From contig NZ_RBZO01000001.1 in NCBI RefSeq assembly GCF_003628445.1, positions 124,001 to 188,000 of the forward strand: DNA of 64,000 nt, given 5' to 3'. The notes beneath the pieces were generated by a model that did not search any database, was not told the origin of the DNA, and saw nothing but the letters and a program-made list of their open reading frames with translations. This DNA is from Oceanobacillus bengalensis (GTDB taxonomy: Bacteria > Bacillota > Bacilli > Bacillales > Amphibacillaceae). How positions within the stretch are numbered: the stretch's first letter is position 1; each line of letters opens with the position of its first letter. The translations under genes were made by a program, and so were the position numbers. Of the stretch, positions 41,922 to 51,194 are shown one piece after another.

Positions 41922-42003
41922 TGAAGAGCAATGTTGATTTGCATACCTGCTATCACTATCCTGCATACATAACTACATGCTAATTGGAAAAGGAGAACTA
42001 ATT

Positions 42004-42465
42004 TTGGGTTACATAGAAGACTTACGTAGTATTATTGGGCACAGACCGGTTATTTTTCCAGGTGCTGTCGTAATCATAGTTGATGATTTGGGAAGAATTT
42101 TAATGCAACAACGAACGCATCCTAAAGGAGCTTGGGGAATTCCAGGGGGTCTAATGGAACTAGGAGAGTCAATGGAAGATGTTGCAAAGCGAGAAGTACG
42201 AGAAGAAACGGGTTTAATTATTGATGAATTACGTTTAATTAATATTTTTTCAGGTGCACAATATCTAACTGTTGCTGAAAATGGTGATGAGTTTTATACT
42301 GTTACCGCTGCTTATTACACGAATAATTTCTCAGGTGATTTCAGGATTGATAAAACAGAATCCATTCAATTTCAATTCTTCTATCCAACTGAACTCCCTG
42401 AAGGAATCGTGAAAACCCATCAAATTATATTGAAGGAATTTTTGCAACTTCAAAATGATATGTGA
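42004..42465 (+). CDS. Nudix hydrolase
   Basis: A 153-residue Nudix protein. The Nudix box is complete: GGLMELGESMEDVAKREVREETGL (G-5x-E-7x-REVREETG), which binds Mg2+ and hydrolyses a nucleoside diphosphate linked to another group. The N-terminus YIEDLRSIIGHRPVIFPGAVVIIVD is that of the YtkD/MutT-like group with a leading helix. The TTG start at 42004 uses AAAAGGAG; the ATG at 41977 is upstream of that site. The substrate cannot be predicted. Confidence 0.9.
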   Translation: MGYIEDLRSIIGHRPVIFPGAVVIIVDDLGRILMQQRTHPKGAWGIPGGLMELGESMEDVAKREVREETGLIIDELRLINIFSGAQYLTVAENGDEFYTVTAAYYTNNFSGDFRIDKTESIQFQFFYPTELPEGIVKTHQIILKEFLQLQNDM

Positions 42466-42496
42466 CTAGGATAGGTGAATCATGTTCAATTAATAT

Positions 42497-42520
42497 AGAG
42501 GCTTCCAATTAGGAGCCTCT
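42497..42520. terminator. Terminator between convergent genes
   Basis: AGAGGCT/AGCCTCT, 7 bp with a 10-base loop, followed by ATTTGTAATTT. It lies between the Nudix gene and the small minus-strand gene. Confidence 0.7.
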
Positions 42521-42529
42521 ATTTGTAAT

Positions 42530-42697
42530 TTAGGGCATTTCGTCCTCTTTTGGACGGTTTTTATAAGCCTCATGTGTGACAATATCCTCTATTTGTTCAC
42601 GTTGTCTACTATGTTCTTTACCTTCTACAGTACTATCTTCGGGAAAGTTTCCTGGATGCCCTTTTTTCTTGTGATTAAAGTTTTTACCACGGCTCAT
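42530..42697 (-). CDS. Small hydrophilic protein (55 aa)
   Basis: From ATG at 42697, with a GGAGG site, the product begins MSRGKNFNHKKKGHPGNFPE and continues with a Glu/Arg-rich half (EGKEHSRQREQIEDIV, YKNRPKEDEMP). It is charged and probably disordered, like minor small spore proteins, but I cannot match it to a named Ssp family. The frame extends to 42745, but that start has no ribosome site. Confidence 0.68.
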   Translation of the reverse strand: MSRGKNFNHKKKGHPGNFPEDSTVEGKEHSRQREQIEDIVTHEAYKNRPKEDEMP

Positions 42698-42779
42698 TAC
42701 ATTACCTCCATTCTTTTTCTTATGTAGTTTTCTCCATCCCGTCAACTATATACGGGAAAAGCATATTGAAAATCCTTTC

Positions 42780-42884
42780 CGCCAAAGTTCACAGTGGAAT
42801 CGCTGAAGTTAACAATTAAATCGCCGAAGTTCACAATTAAGTCGCTGAAATTCACAACTTTTTCGCCAAAGTTCACAATTCCCT
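42780..42884 (+). repeat. 21-bp tandem array A3 (five units)
   Basis: Five 21-bp units begin at 42780, 42801, 42822, 42843 and 42864, in the same family as arrays A1 and A2 (cores CGCCAAAGTTCACA, CGCTGAAGTTAACA and CGCCGAAGTTCACA). The first tail, AGTGG, and the last tail, AATTC, match those of A1 and A2. It lies between the 55-aa gene and fhs. Its in-frame translation lacks a ribosome site. Confidence 0.92.
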
Positions 42885-43016
42885 GCCCACTACCTCTTCA
42901 CATGTACGTCCTCTTAGCGAACCGCATCGACAACATCCAACAAACTTTCTCCCGCCATTCTTATCATTTCCCTATTTTTATTCTATAATAGTGTTAATGT
43001 TAGGAGGCAAAAATAG

Positions 43017-44693
43017 ATGACGCACAAGACAGACATTGAAATTGCTCAGGAAATAAAATTGCAACCGATTGAAGACATTGCTGAACAAGCAGGTATTGAC
43101 CTGAGTGATCTAGAATTATACGGTAATTATAAAGCGAAAATTAATTATACTGCAATGGACAAGTTAAAGACAAGAGAGGACGGAAAGCTAATTCTGGTAA
43201 CCGCAATTTCCCCGACGCCAGCAGGAGAGGGGAAGACAACCACTTCTGTTGGACTTGGTGATGCACTCCATCGATTAGGCAAGAATACGATGATTGCAAT
43301 TAGGGAACCATCCTTGGGGCCGGTCTTTGGGATCAAAGGTGGAGCTGCTGGTGGAGGGTACGCTCAAGTCGTTCCAATGGAGGATATAAACTTACATTTT
43401 ACTGGAGATTTCCACGCAATTGGTGCTGCCAATAACTTACTTGCAGCCATGATTGACAATCATATCCATCATGGTAATGAGCTTCATATCGATACACGTA
43501 AAATAACCTGGAAACGTGTAGTGGACATGAACGATCGGCAATTACGAAACATTGTTGATGGATTGCAAGGAAAAGCGAATGGCGTTCCACGTGAGGACGG
43601 ATTTGATATTACCGTGGCGTCGGAAGTGATGGCAATATTATGTTTATCAAACTCCATCGATGAGATGAAAGAAAAGCTAAAAAATATTATTATTGGTTAT
43701 ACATATCACGATGAACCCATCACTGCTGGGCAGCTAAATGCTCATGGTGCAATGGCTGCCTTGTTAAAAGATGCATTAAAACCGAACTTGGTGCAAACGC
43801 TGGAACACACACCTGCTCTTGTTCATGGCGGCCCATTTGCCAATATCGCTCATGGTTGTAATAGTGTGATGGCTACGAAGATGGCACGAAAATATGCTGA
43901 CTATGTAGTTACAGAAGCTGGTTTTGGTGCGGACCTTGGAGCAGAGAAATTTATAGATATTAAATGTAGGCTTTCAGGAATTGAGCCTTCTGCTGTTGTC
44001 CTCGTTGCGACAGTAAGAGCGCTAAAAATGCACGGTGGCGTATCAAAGAGTGATCTAGGTGAAGAGAATCTGCCAGCATTAGAAGCAGGCATCCCTAACT
44101 TAATGAAGCATCTTGAAAATATTCAAGAGGTTTACAATATGCCTGCTGTCGTTGCGATTAATAAATTTCCGACAGATACCGAAGTAGAGCTTGCCCTCAT
44201 TAAAGAAAAGTGTCTTGAATTAGGTGTGAATGTCGTACTATCTGATGTATGGGCAAATGGTGGTGCTGGTGGGGAAGATTTAGCGAGAGAAGTAATAAAG
44301 TTAACCGAACTTACGCAAGCCCTTCAATATGCTTATGAACTAGGGGATTCGATTACAGAAAAAATAGAAAAAGTTGTACGTCGAGTGTACGGCGGAAATG
44401 GGATAGAATTATCTCGTGAAGCACATAGAGAGATTGGCAAACTTGAGGCTTTAGGATTTGGCAATTTACCGATATGTGTTGCAAAAACACAATATTCCTT
44501 CTCTGATGATCCAACAAAATTAGGACGCCCAACAGATTTTACTGTAAATATTCGAAATGTAAAGGTTTCTGCTGGAGCAGGTTTTATCGTTGTATTAACA
44601 GGGGCAATGATGACCATGCCAGGGTTACCTAAAAAACCAGCTGCGGAGAATATTGACGTCGATTCAAAAGGGAAGATATACGGATTATTTTAA
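43017..44693 (+). CDS. fhs: Formate-tetrahydrofolate ligase
   Basis: Cytoplasmic enzyme that joins formate and tetrahydrofolate to 10-formyl-THF with ATP; 558 residues, the normal length. The P-loop [20 protein letters not shown] is at about 61-80; [20 protein letters not shown] and the THF-site region [20 protein letters not shown] (here [12 protein letters not shown]...) are conserved. The ribosome site is AGGAGG. It heads a folate operon with folC, folE and 5-formyl-THF cyclo-ligase, each within 25 bases of the next. Confidence 0.97.
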   Translation: MTHKTDIEIAQEIKLQPIEDIAEQAGIDLSDLELYGNYKAKINYTAMDKLKTREDGKLILVTAISPTPAGEGKTTTSVGLGDALHRLGKNTMIAIREPSLGPVFGIKGGAAGGGYAQVVPMEDINLHFTGDFHAIGAANNLLAAMIDNHIHHGNELHIDTRKITWKRVVDMNDRQLRNIVDGLQGKANGVPREDGFDITVASEVMAILCLSNSIDEMKEKLKNIIIGYTYHDEPITAGQLNAHGAMAALLKDALKPNLVQTLEHTPALVHGGPFANIAHGCNSVMATKMARKYADYVVTEAGFGADLGAEKFIDIKCRLSGIEPSAVVLVATVRALKMHGGVSKSDLGEENLPALEAGIPNLMKHLENIQEVYNMPAVVAINKFPTDTEVELALIKEKCLELGVNVVLSDVWANGGAGGEDLAREVIKLTELTQALQYAYELGDSITEKIEKVVRRVYGGNGIELSREAHREIGKLEALGFGNLPICVAKTQYSFSDDPTKLGRPTDFTVNIRNVKVSAGAGFIVVLTGAMMTMPGLPKKPAAENIDVDSKGKIYGLF

Positions 44694-44713
44694 AGGGAAA
44701 GGGGCTGATTTTC

Positions 44714-45985
44714 ATGGATTATAATGAAGCAATTGACTATATAAACAGTCCAAAATACAGTGGGATGAAATTAGGACTAGACAACATGAGAGAAATCATG
44801 GCCGCATTAGGTAACCCACAAACACAATTAAAATTTGTACATATAGCTGGGACGAATGGGAAGGGATCGGTAGCTTCTTATCTATCGCATATTCTCACAA
44901 AAGCTGGGTTTAAGACTGGCCTATTTACTTCCCCTTTTTTAGAGAGATTTAATGAACGAATCAAAATAAATAACCTAGAAATTCCAGATGAAGCACTTAG
45001 TCGTGTGACAAGCGAAGTGAAAGAACAAGTGGAAGCTTCAAATAGAAGGCCAACGGAATTTGAGATTATTACGGCAATTGCGTTTCAATATTTTTACGAG
45101 GAACAGTGTGATATTGTAGTACTGGAAGTAGGATTAGGTGGTAGACTTGATTCAACGAATATTATTGAGTCACCACTCGTTTCAATGATTACGAAGGTAA
45201 GCTATGACCATCAAGCTTTTCTAGGGAATACGCTAACGGAAATTGCAGGGGAAAAAGCTGGTATTATTAAAGAAAATAGCAATGTTTTGCTTTTTCCACA
45301 AGAAAAAGAAGCTGAGGATGCGATCTATCAAGTTGCCTTAGAGAAAAATAGCACTGTCTATAAACCAGAATTTGATGAGATTACAACAGTTCGTACAAGT
45401 CTCGAAGCACAGATTTTCAATTATAAAACATATAACCATTTAAAAATTGCGCTTCTAGGAGAACATCAACAGAAGAATGCAGTAATGGCAATTGAAGCCG
45501 TTCATCTATTACATGATGCAGGATATGCTATCAATGAAACCCAGCTTCGACAAGGGCTTGAAGAAACGGTTTGGCCTGGGCGATTTGAAGTTATTCATCA
45601 ACAACCAACAGTTGTAATTGACGGTGCACATAATATTGACAGTATACAGGCATTGGTAGATAATTTAACAAAGTATTTTAAGAATAAAAGAATCATTGGT
45701 ATCTTTGGAGTATTGAAAGATAAAGATGTTGACCAAATGATTGCGGAAGTAGCACCAGCAATCAATACGTTCATTACCGTAACACCGGATACGCCAAGAG
45801 CATTACCTTCAGAAGAGTTAGCCACGTGTTTACAAGAGAAGGGGTTCACTGCCGTTCCGAGCATTAGTTATGAAGAGGCTGTTCAACAGGCGATGAAAGT
45901 ATGCGGAGAAGGCGACATTATCTGTGCTTTTGGTTCACTTTATTATATCGGTGCAATTAGACGCATCATAAAAGCAAATAATTAG
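44714..45985 (+). CDS. folC: Folylpolyglutamate/dihydrofolate synthase
   Basis: Adds glutamate to dihydropteroate or folates; 423 residues. The Mur-ligase-like ATP site is HIAGTNGKGSVASYLSHIL (about 42-60), followed by GLFTSPFLERFNERIKIN, the metal-binding VVLEVGLGGRLDSTN and the C-terminal domain with VIDGAHNIDSIQAL. It lies 20 bases after fhs with an AAAGGGG site. Whether both enzyme activities are present cannot be told. Confidence 0.95.
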   Translation: MDYNEAIDYINSPKYSGMKLGLDNMREIMAALGNPQTQLKFVHIAGTNGKGSVASYLSHILTKAGFKTGLFTSPFLERFNERIKINNLEIPDEALSRVTSEVKEQVEASNRRPTEFEIITAIAFQYFYEEQCDIVVLEVGLGGRLDSTNIIESPLVSMITKVSYDHQAFLGNTLTEIAGEKAGIIKENSNVLLFPQEKEAEDAIYQVALEKNSTVYKPEFDEITTVRTSLEAQIFNYKTYNHLKIALLGEHQQKNAVMAIEAVHLLHDAGYAINETQLRQGLEETVWPGRFEVIHQQPTVVIDGAHNIDSIQALVDNLTKYFKNKRIIGIFGVLKDKDVDQMIAEVAPAINTFITVTPDTPRALPSEELATCLQEKGFTAVPSISYEEAVQQAMKVCGEGDIICAFGSLYYIGAIRRIIKANN

Positions 45986-46006
45986 TAGAAACGAGGATTC
46001 AGTCAA

Positions 46007-46564
46007 ATGGATAAAGAGAAAATTGCAACTGCGGTCAGAATGATTCTGGAAGCAATCGGTGAGGATCCAGATAGACAGGGACTATTAGACACGCCAAAAC
46101 GAGTGGCGAACATGTATGAGGAGGTCTTTTCAGGACTTGATAAAGACCCAGCAGTTCACTGCCAGACCGTTTTTGAGGAGCCACATGAGGAGATTGTGTT
46201 AGTAAAAGATATCCAATTTTCCTCGATGTGTGAACATCATCTTGTTCCGTTCATTGGGGTTGCACATGTTGCTTATCTACCGAAGAATGGTCAAGTTATC
46301 GGTTTAAGTAAACTCGCAAGAATTGTTGATGATATTAGCAAACGCCCACAGCTTCAAGAACGTATCACGAAATCTGTTGCGGATTTATTAATGAAAGAAT
46401 TGGATCCAATTGGTGTGATGGTTGTCATAGAGGCGGAACATATGTGTATGAGTATTCGTGGCGTGAAAAAACAAGGCTCAAAAACCATAACAAGTGCCGT
46501 TCGTGGTGAGTTTAAAACGAATAATAAGTCGAGAAGTGAAGTGTTAGCATTAATCAATCGCTAG
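46007..46564 (+). CDS. folE: GTP cyclohydrolase I
   Basis: First committed step of folate synthesis, GTP to 7,8-dihydroneopterin triphosphate; 185 residues. Zinc ligands are in [11 protein letters not shown] (Cys and His) and [14 protein letters not shown] (second Cys). The substrate region includes [24 protein letters not shown], and the typical [12 protein letters not shown] lies near the N-terminus. It is placed between folC and the cyclo-ligase in the same operon. The start has a weak AACGAGG site. Confidence 0.97.
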   Translation: MDKEKIATAVRMILEAIGEDPDRQGLLDTPKRVANMYEEVFSGLDKDPAVHCQTVFEEPHEEIVLVKDIQFSSMCEHHLVPFIGVAHVAYLPKNGQVIGLSKLARIVDDISKRPQLQERITKSVADLLMKELDPIGVMVVIEAEHMCMSIRGVKKQGSKTITSAVRGEFKTNNKSRSEVLALINR

Positions 46565-46576
46565 GGGAGTGAGCGA

Positions 46577-47143
46577 GTGAATAAATCAACGTTACGAAAA
46601 GAAATGATTGAAAAATTAAAGGCGTTATCAGGAGAAGAACGGGAACGAACAGAGTCAAATTTACTGCACTATCTTACGACTTCTGAAAGTTGGAATCAAT
46701 CAGAAACGATTGGAATTACTGTTTCTCATGGGTTTGAGTGGAATACGAAAGCGATTATTGAAGCGGGATGGAAACATGGGAAGATCATCTGTGTACCGAA
46801 ATGTTTTCCAAAAGAAAAGAAGATGGTATTTTATAAGTTAGAACATTTCGATCAACTTGAAGTAGTGTATTATAACTTGCTGGAGCCAAAACCTGAAGAA
46901 ACGATGGAAATAGAAAAACAGGAAATGGACTTACTGATTGTTCCAGGGGTAGTTTTTGATAAAGAAGGCTACCGCATTGGTTTTGGCGGAGGATATTATG
47001 ATAGATTCTTAACGGATTTTCAGAATATAACAGTCTCATTACTTCATTCTATTCAGAGGCTTGAGGGGTTACCAGTTGAAGCCCATGATCTTGCCGTTAA
47101 CTATTTGATAACAGAAAAAGGAATTAGCATGACGGGTAGCTAA
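46577..47143 (+). CDS. 5-formyltetrahydrofolate cyclo-ligase
   Basis: Converts 5-formyl-THF to 5,10-methenyl-THF with ATP, returning a storage or inhibitory folate to use; 188 residues. The family end, DLLIVPGVVFDKEGYRIGFGGGYYDRFL, holds the ATP and substrate residues, and the early STLRKEMIEKLKAL is typical. GTG 46577 follows GGGGAG. It is the last gene of the folate operon (YqgN-type). Confidence 0.93.
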   Translation: MNKSTLRKEMIEKLKALSGEERERTESNLLHYLTTSESWNQSETIGITVSHGFEWNTKAIIEAGWKHGKIICVPKCFPKEKKMVFYKLEHFDQLEVVYYNLLEPKPEETMEIEKQEMDLLIVPGVVFDKEGYRIGFGGGYYDRFLTDFQNITVSLLHSIQRLEGLPVEAHDLAVNYLITEKGISMTGS

Positions 47144-47162
47144 TTCCTTTTAGTTTGGTATG

Positions 47163-47332
47163 AATTCGAGCGGGACCCTCAGGAAATCGCACGCAACCCA
47201 AGGAAATTCGAGCGACACTATCGAGAAATCGCGCGTCACCCCGGGAAATTCGAGCGACACTCTCGAGAAATCGCGCGACACCCAAGGAAATTCGAGCGGG
47301 ACCCTCAAGGAAATCGCGCGCCATCCCTGGGA
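47163..47332. repeat. Tandem array B, alternating ~21-bp half units (42-bp period)
   Basis: Eight half units alternate between AAATTCGAGCG(A/G)(C/G)AC and AAATCGC(G/A)CG(T/A/C). Each is 20 to 23 bp, giving a 42-bp period. Each half ends in a G-rich or GAG tail (CCAAGG, TATCGAG, CCCCGGG). It is unrelated in sequence to arrays A1-A3 but has a similar half-period. It follows the folate operon. Both strands are open over the array, giving spurious ORFs without ribosome sites. Confidence 0.85.
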
Positions 47333-47378
47333 ATACGATCCACACCTACAACAAAAATCTAAGAAATATATAATAAAA

Positions 47379-47407
47379 AAATCCCCTTAAAATACATAAG
47401 GGGATTT
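47379..47407 (-). terminator. Terminator of the DHA2 pump gene
   Basis: AAATCCCCTTA/TAAGGGGATTT, a perfect 11-bp stem with a 7-base loop; on the minus strand it is followed by a T-rich run, so it serves the gene ending at 47415. Confidence 0.88.
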
Positions 47408-47414
47408 CACTTTA

Positions 47415-48956
47415 TTATTCTGCTGAAACAACAGCTTTTGATGGATCCATTTTCTTTTCTTTTTTAATAATTTGACCGTCTGTTCCAACTCTTTTAATAA
47501 AGAAGGCTAGAACGAGTGCAACAACTGCAATTAAAGTAGAAACAAAGAACGAAAAATTAATACCATTTAACATTGCTTCATTCATAATTTGTGTTTGCAT
47601 TTCTGCCATTGCTTGCTCTGAACCTAAAGTAGCTGGGTCCATATTTGCCATGGCTGATTGTGTAAGTTCTTCCGCGCGTGACTCTGTTCGGTTATTCATT
47701 ACAGTAATTAATAATGCTGAACCAATTGCACCAGATACTTGCTGTAATGTATTGTTAAGTGCTGTACCGTGTGGATTTTCCTTCATTGGTAATTGGTTTA
47801 GACCATTTGTCATAATAGGCATCATTACCATTGACATACCGAAACTTCGGATAGCAAAAAGAATCATCATGCTTGTATAGGAAACAGTCATATCAAGTCT
47901 ACTAAAGTAGAAAGTTGTCACAATGGTTATTGTTAATCCGATTATTCCAAGTGTCTTCGCACCATATTTATCAAAAAGTCTACCAGTTATAGGAGACATA
48001 ACTCCCATCACTAAAGCACCTGGTAACATTAGGATACCTGCTTCCATTGGTGAGAATCCACGAATGGTTTGGATATAGATTGGTAGTAAAATCATCGCAG
48101 AGAACATTGCGATAGATAATACAATGGAAATTGCTGATGATAAAGCAAACATTGGATACTTAAAGATTCTAAATTGTAGCATTGGGTCATCCATCTTAAG
48201 CTGACGAATAACTAAAACAATGAGAGCGATTGTTCCGATAATGATGGTTCCATATACTACTGGATCATTCCAGCCCATATCTCCTGCTGAGCTGAAACCG
48301 TATAGTAAGCCACCAAATCCAATACTTGATAAAATAATAGAGAATACATCTAATTTAATCTCTCGCTGTGGAGTAATATTTTTGAGTTTGAAAATACCAA
48401 TTAATAAGGATAGAACTGCAACTGGAATGACGATATCAAATAACACTCTCCAATTATAATGTTCTACAATCCATCCTGATAAAGTTGGCCCAATTGCAGG
48501 AGCAACGATCATTACGAGTCCGAATATCCCCATTGCTGTTCCACGCTTTGCAATTGGGAAAGCAGTTAGCATAACATTCATAAGTAATGGCATCATGACT
48601 GCGGAACCAGCAGCTTGGATCATACGTGCAGCTAGTAATACCCCAAATGTGGGAGACAAACTTGCTAGTATCGTACCAACTGTGAATAAGGACATTGCTG
48701 TTAAGAATAAACTTCTATTCGTAAATCGTTGTATAAAGAATGCACTCGCAGGTATTAGTATCCCATTAATCAACATATAACCTGTTGATAACCATTGAAC
48801 TGCAGTTGGTTTTACCTGGAATTCGTCCATAATGGAAGGAAGTGCAACATTTAGTAGTGTTTCATTTAAAATAGCTACAAATGCACCGATAAATAAAATG
48901 ACAATCATCCCATATGGAGTTTTATTTTGTTCTGTATGCGCTTGTGTTTGCGTCAT
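47415..48956 (-). CDS. DHA2-family (EmrB/QacA) MFS multidrug efflux pump
   Basis: A drug/proton antiporter of 513 residues with 14 predicted spans. Motif C-like LLNVALPSIMDEFQV and STGYMLINGILIPASAFFIQRF lie near the N-terminus, and GSAVMMPLLMNVML, FGLVMIVAPAIGPTLSGWIVE identify the EmrB/QacA branch. ATG 48956 follows AGGGGTGAGG; a GTG nine bases upstream is in frame but overlaps that site. It is divergent from a TetR gene that probably represses it, and is a paralogue of the pump at 56309. Substrates are unknown. Confidence 0.92.
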   Translation of the reverse strand: MTQTQAHTEQNKTPYGMIVILFIGAFVAILNETLLNVALPSIMDEFQVKPTAVQWLSTGYMLINGILIPASAFFIQRFTNRSLFLTAMSLFTVGTILASLSPTFGVLLAARMIQAAGSAVMMPLLMNVMLTAFPIAKRGTAMGIFGLVMIVAPAIGPTLSGWIVEHYNWRVLFDIVIPVAVLSLLIGIFKLKNITPQREIKLDVFSIILSSIGFGGLLYGFSSAGDMGWNDPVVYGTIIIGTIALIVLVIRQLKMDDPMLQFRIFKYPMFALSSAISIVLSIAMFSAMILLPIYIQTIRGFSPMEAGILMLPGALVMGVMSPITGRLFDKYGAKTLGIIGLTITIVTTFYFSRLDMTVSYTSMMILFAIRSFGMSMVMMPIMTNGLNQLPMKENPHGTALNNTLQQVSGAIGSALLITVMNNRTESRAEELTQSAMANMDPATLGSEQAMAEMQTQIMNEAMLNGINFSFFVSTLIAVVALVLAFFIKRVGTDGQIIKKEKKMDPSKAVVSAE

Positions 48957-49229
48957 TTTCCTCACCCCTGTTTTCTTTTAATCTATTAAATGAGTCAAAA
49001 TGAAACCCCCACCTATTGTGTATAAGCGGGGAATACCCCAATGGGAAAACTTTCTTGTTATTTTTGACCATGTTTAAGACTTAAATTATTCTATACCGAT
49101 AGTCTAAAAAAAGCAATACTAATATAACGTTTTCATTAAAAATATTGTAATTATAGGTTGTCAGCGATAAAATAAAGATAGACTAGTATTACAATTTGAG
49201 AATTTAATGCAAATATAAAGGTGGTTTAT

Positions 49230-50108
49230 ATGAACCAAAAGAAAAAGCAAATCATTGATGCAGCACAGAAACTTTTTATTAAAAATGGGTTCAATACGAC
49301 GTCGATTCAAGATATTTTAAACGAAGCACAAATTGCAAAAGGAACATTCTACAATTATTTCAGTACAAAAAACGAATGTTTAATGGCTATTATTGAACGA
49401 ATTACAGAAGAAATAACAAATGATAGAATAGCAATAGCGTACGAAAGTGATGAGGATAGTGAATCTGTATTTGCTCAACAGCTTACCGTACGATTCAATA
49501 TAGATAAGAAGCATAATTTGATGGCTCTTTTTTCTTCGGTATCTATCTCCGATGATAAAGATCTAAAATATTTCATGTCGAAACAATACTTTATGGAATT
49601 AAAATGGGTAGCGAAGCGATTAGTTGATCTGTATGGATCAAGAGTTGAAAAATATGCAATTGACCATGCGATTACTTTTTTAGGAATTCTTCAGCAAAGT
49701 ACACAGATTGTAAAACAGTTGCAACCAAAAACGGTTAATATAGAAGAAATGGTTCAGTTTGCTTTACTGAGACTACGGCCGATAATACATGAACAGAATA
49801 CATTAGGGAAAGTGTACTTTTATGAAAATTATTTCTCCCATTTTTTAAAAAATAAGAAAAATAATGCAGAATTAAAAGCACAAATTATCGATTTATTAGT
49901 AGACCTAAAAAAGACAATGGAAGATGCAATGGATTCAAAACCTGTAGACTATGTTGATTTCTTAATCGAGGAGCTTTTGGAAGAAAATCCACGATTATTT
50001 TTACTGGAAAGTGTCATTATTTCCCTTAATAAAGCCGTTGAAGGAGCAGCATATGAACATAAAGTTAGGAAAGCCTCGTCTAAAATATGGCATATGATTG
50101 AGAAGTGA
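49230..50108 (+). CDS. TetR-family transcriptional regulator
   Basis: A 292-residue regulator, about 90 longer than the family norm. The DNA-binding head is complete: KKKQIIDAAQKLFIKNGFNTTSIQDILNEAQIAKGTFYNYFSTKNE (residues 3-48, in parts). The ligand-binding part is followed by an extra C-terminal helical section (about 200-292, DLLVDLKKTMEDAMDSKPVD) that may be a second domain. ATG 49230 has AAAGGTGG. Divergent from the DHA2 pump; the 272-base gap holds an inverted pair ATTGTAAT (49144) / ATTACAAT (49189), a possible operator. It likely represses the pump. Confidence 0.9.
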   Translation: MNQKKKQIIDAAQKLFIKNGFNTTSIQDILNEAQIAKGTFYNYFSTKNECLMAIIERITEEITNDRIAIAYESDEDSESVFAQQLTVRFNIDKKHNLMALFSSVSISDDKDLKYFMSKQYFMELKWVAKRLVDLYGSRVEKYAIDHAITFLGILQQSTQIVKQLQPKTVNIEEMVQFALLRLRPIIHEQNTLGKVYFYENYFSHFLKNKKNNAELKAQIIDLLVDLKKTMEDAMDSKPVDYVDFLIEELLEENPRLFLLESVIISLNKAVEGAAYEHKVRKASSKIWHMIEK

Positions 50109-50117
50109 GGTTGTATC

Positions 50118-50591
50118 ATGCATTTAACAGTTAAGAAGATGACAGAAAAATATGCAATAGAAGTATTATGTTGGAAATACGACAAGCCTTATGATTTTTA
50201 TAATAATGTGTTGACTAGTGGGGCAATGATGGAATTATTAACTAATAAGTACTTTGTTGTTCTCGATGGCCATAGCCAACTTATTGGATACTTCTGTACA
50301 GGCAAACCTGCACAGGTCCCTGATGGGAATCGATCGAAAGCATATTTATATGATTGCATTGATATCGGTATTGGGATGAAACCAGAACTTACAGGAAAAG
50401 GAAACGGTCATCATTTCTTTTCCTTTGTTCTTAGATTTGTGCAGGAAAAATATAGTAAAGATATTCGTCTGACCGTAGCAACTTTTAATGAACGGGCGAT
50501 AAAATTATATGAGAATTTTGGGTTTGAAAGGCAAATGGAGTTTATGCGAGAGGATGTTGAATTTATTACGATGGTAAAAAATAGAGGTTAG
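50118..50591 (+). CDS. GNAT-family acetyltransferase
   Basis: A 157-residue acetyltransferase. The acetyl-CoA loop region reads [26 protein letters not shown] (about 76-101), then [20 protein letters not shown]. Similar to Bacillus YkwB-type or aminoglycoside-like acetylases, but the substrate is not known. It follows the TetR gene by nine bases and precedes fosB by 23, so the three may form one transcript. Confidence 0.87.
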   Translation: MHLTVKKMTEKYAIEVLCWKYDKPYDFYNNVLTSGAMMELLTNKYFVVLDGHSQLIGYFCTGKPAQVPDGNRSKAYLYDCIDIGIGMKPELTGKGNGHHFFSFVLRFVQEKYSKDIRLTVATFNERAIKLYENFGFERQMEFMREDVEFITMVKNRG

Positions 50592-50614
50592 GTAAGTTCG
50601 GGGGAGAATTGTTA

Positions 50615-51037
50615 ATGATGGTAAAAGGAATAAATCATTTATTATTTTCTATAACGGATTTGAATAAATCAATAGCTTTTTATAAAGATGTTTTTGATGC
50701 AAGGTTATTAGTAAAAGGGAGGAGTACTGCATATTTTGACCTAAATGGTTTATGGCTTGCGTTAAATGTAGAAAAAGATATTCCTAGAAACGAAATTCAT
50801 CACTCCTATACACATATTGCTTTTTCAATTGAGGAAGAAGATTTTGAACGTATATATGAAAGATTAAAATCGCTACATGTCAATATTTTACCTGGAAGAC
50901 AAAGAGATGAACGTGACAAAAAATCAATCTATTTTACGGATCCTGATGGACATAAATTTGAGTTTCATACGGGAAAACTTCAGGATAGGTTGGATTATTA
51001 TCAATCAGAAAAGCCACATATGGAGTTTTTTGATTGA
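50615..51037 (+). CDS. fosB: Metallothiol transferase FosB (fosfomycin resistance)
   Basis: A 140-residue glyoxalase/VOC-fold enzyme that inactivates fosfomycin by opening its epoxide with bacillithiol, using Mn2+ or Mg2+. The sequence [20 protein letters not shown], the metal His in HSYTHIAF and the block [27 protein letters not shown] (in parts) match FosB closely; the metal Glu is in FEFH. The ATG at 50615 has a GGGGGAG site. It ends a TetR-GNAT-fosB run and is followed by a strong terminator. Confidence 0.95.
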   Translation: MMVKGINHLLFSITDLNKSIAFYKDVFDARLLVKGRSTAYFDLNGLWLALNVEKDIPRNEIHHSYTHIAFSIEEEDFERIYERLKSLHVNILPGRQRDERDKKSIYFTDPDGHKFEFHTGKLQDRLDYYQSEKPHMEFFD

Positions 51038-51114
51038 AAATGAAGGAAGATATATGCAGGTGGAATTATTTCCATTGGTAAGACTGTTTTTATAGTAGAA
51101 TAGGTATATGGAAG

Positions 51115-51144
51115 AAGGCTGCAAATCGTGTGAAAAGCAGCCTT
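51115..51144 (+). terminator. Terminator of the TetR-GNAT-fosB run
   Basis: AAGGCTGC/GCAGCCTT, 8 bp with a 14-base loop, followed by TTTTTTAA. Confidence 0.88.
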
Positions 51145-51155
51145 TTTTAAAAAAA

Positions 51156-51194
51156 TCGACAAAATCTAACAAACCTCGACAAGTGACAGGCACC
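51156..51194 (+). repeat. Dispersed 39-bp repeat (GACAAGTGACAGGCACC family), copy 4
   Basis: It reads TCGACAAAATCTAACAAA and then CTCGACAAGTGACAGGCACC, the closest match to copy 1. Unlike the other three, it lies at the 3' end of genes, between the fosB terminator and the convergent acyltransferase-like gene, whose stop codon it abuts. Confidence 0.8.

Noticed and set aside
42794-42988. ORF of SPKFTI-type repeats over array A3
   Set aside because: The 21-bp period keeps the frame open by chance, there is no ribosome site, and arrays A1 and A2 code for different endings.
47160-47390. 76-codon ORF with NSSDTLEKSR-type repeats, and a matching one on the other strand
   Set aside because: Both come from the tandem array B, whose period is divisible by three; neither has a ribosome site.
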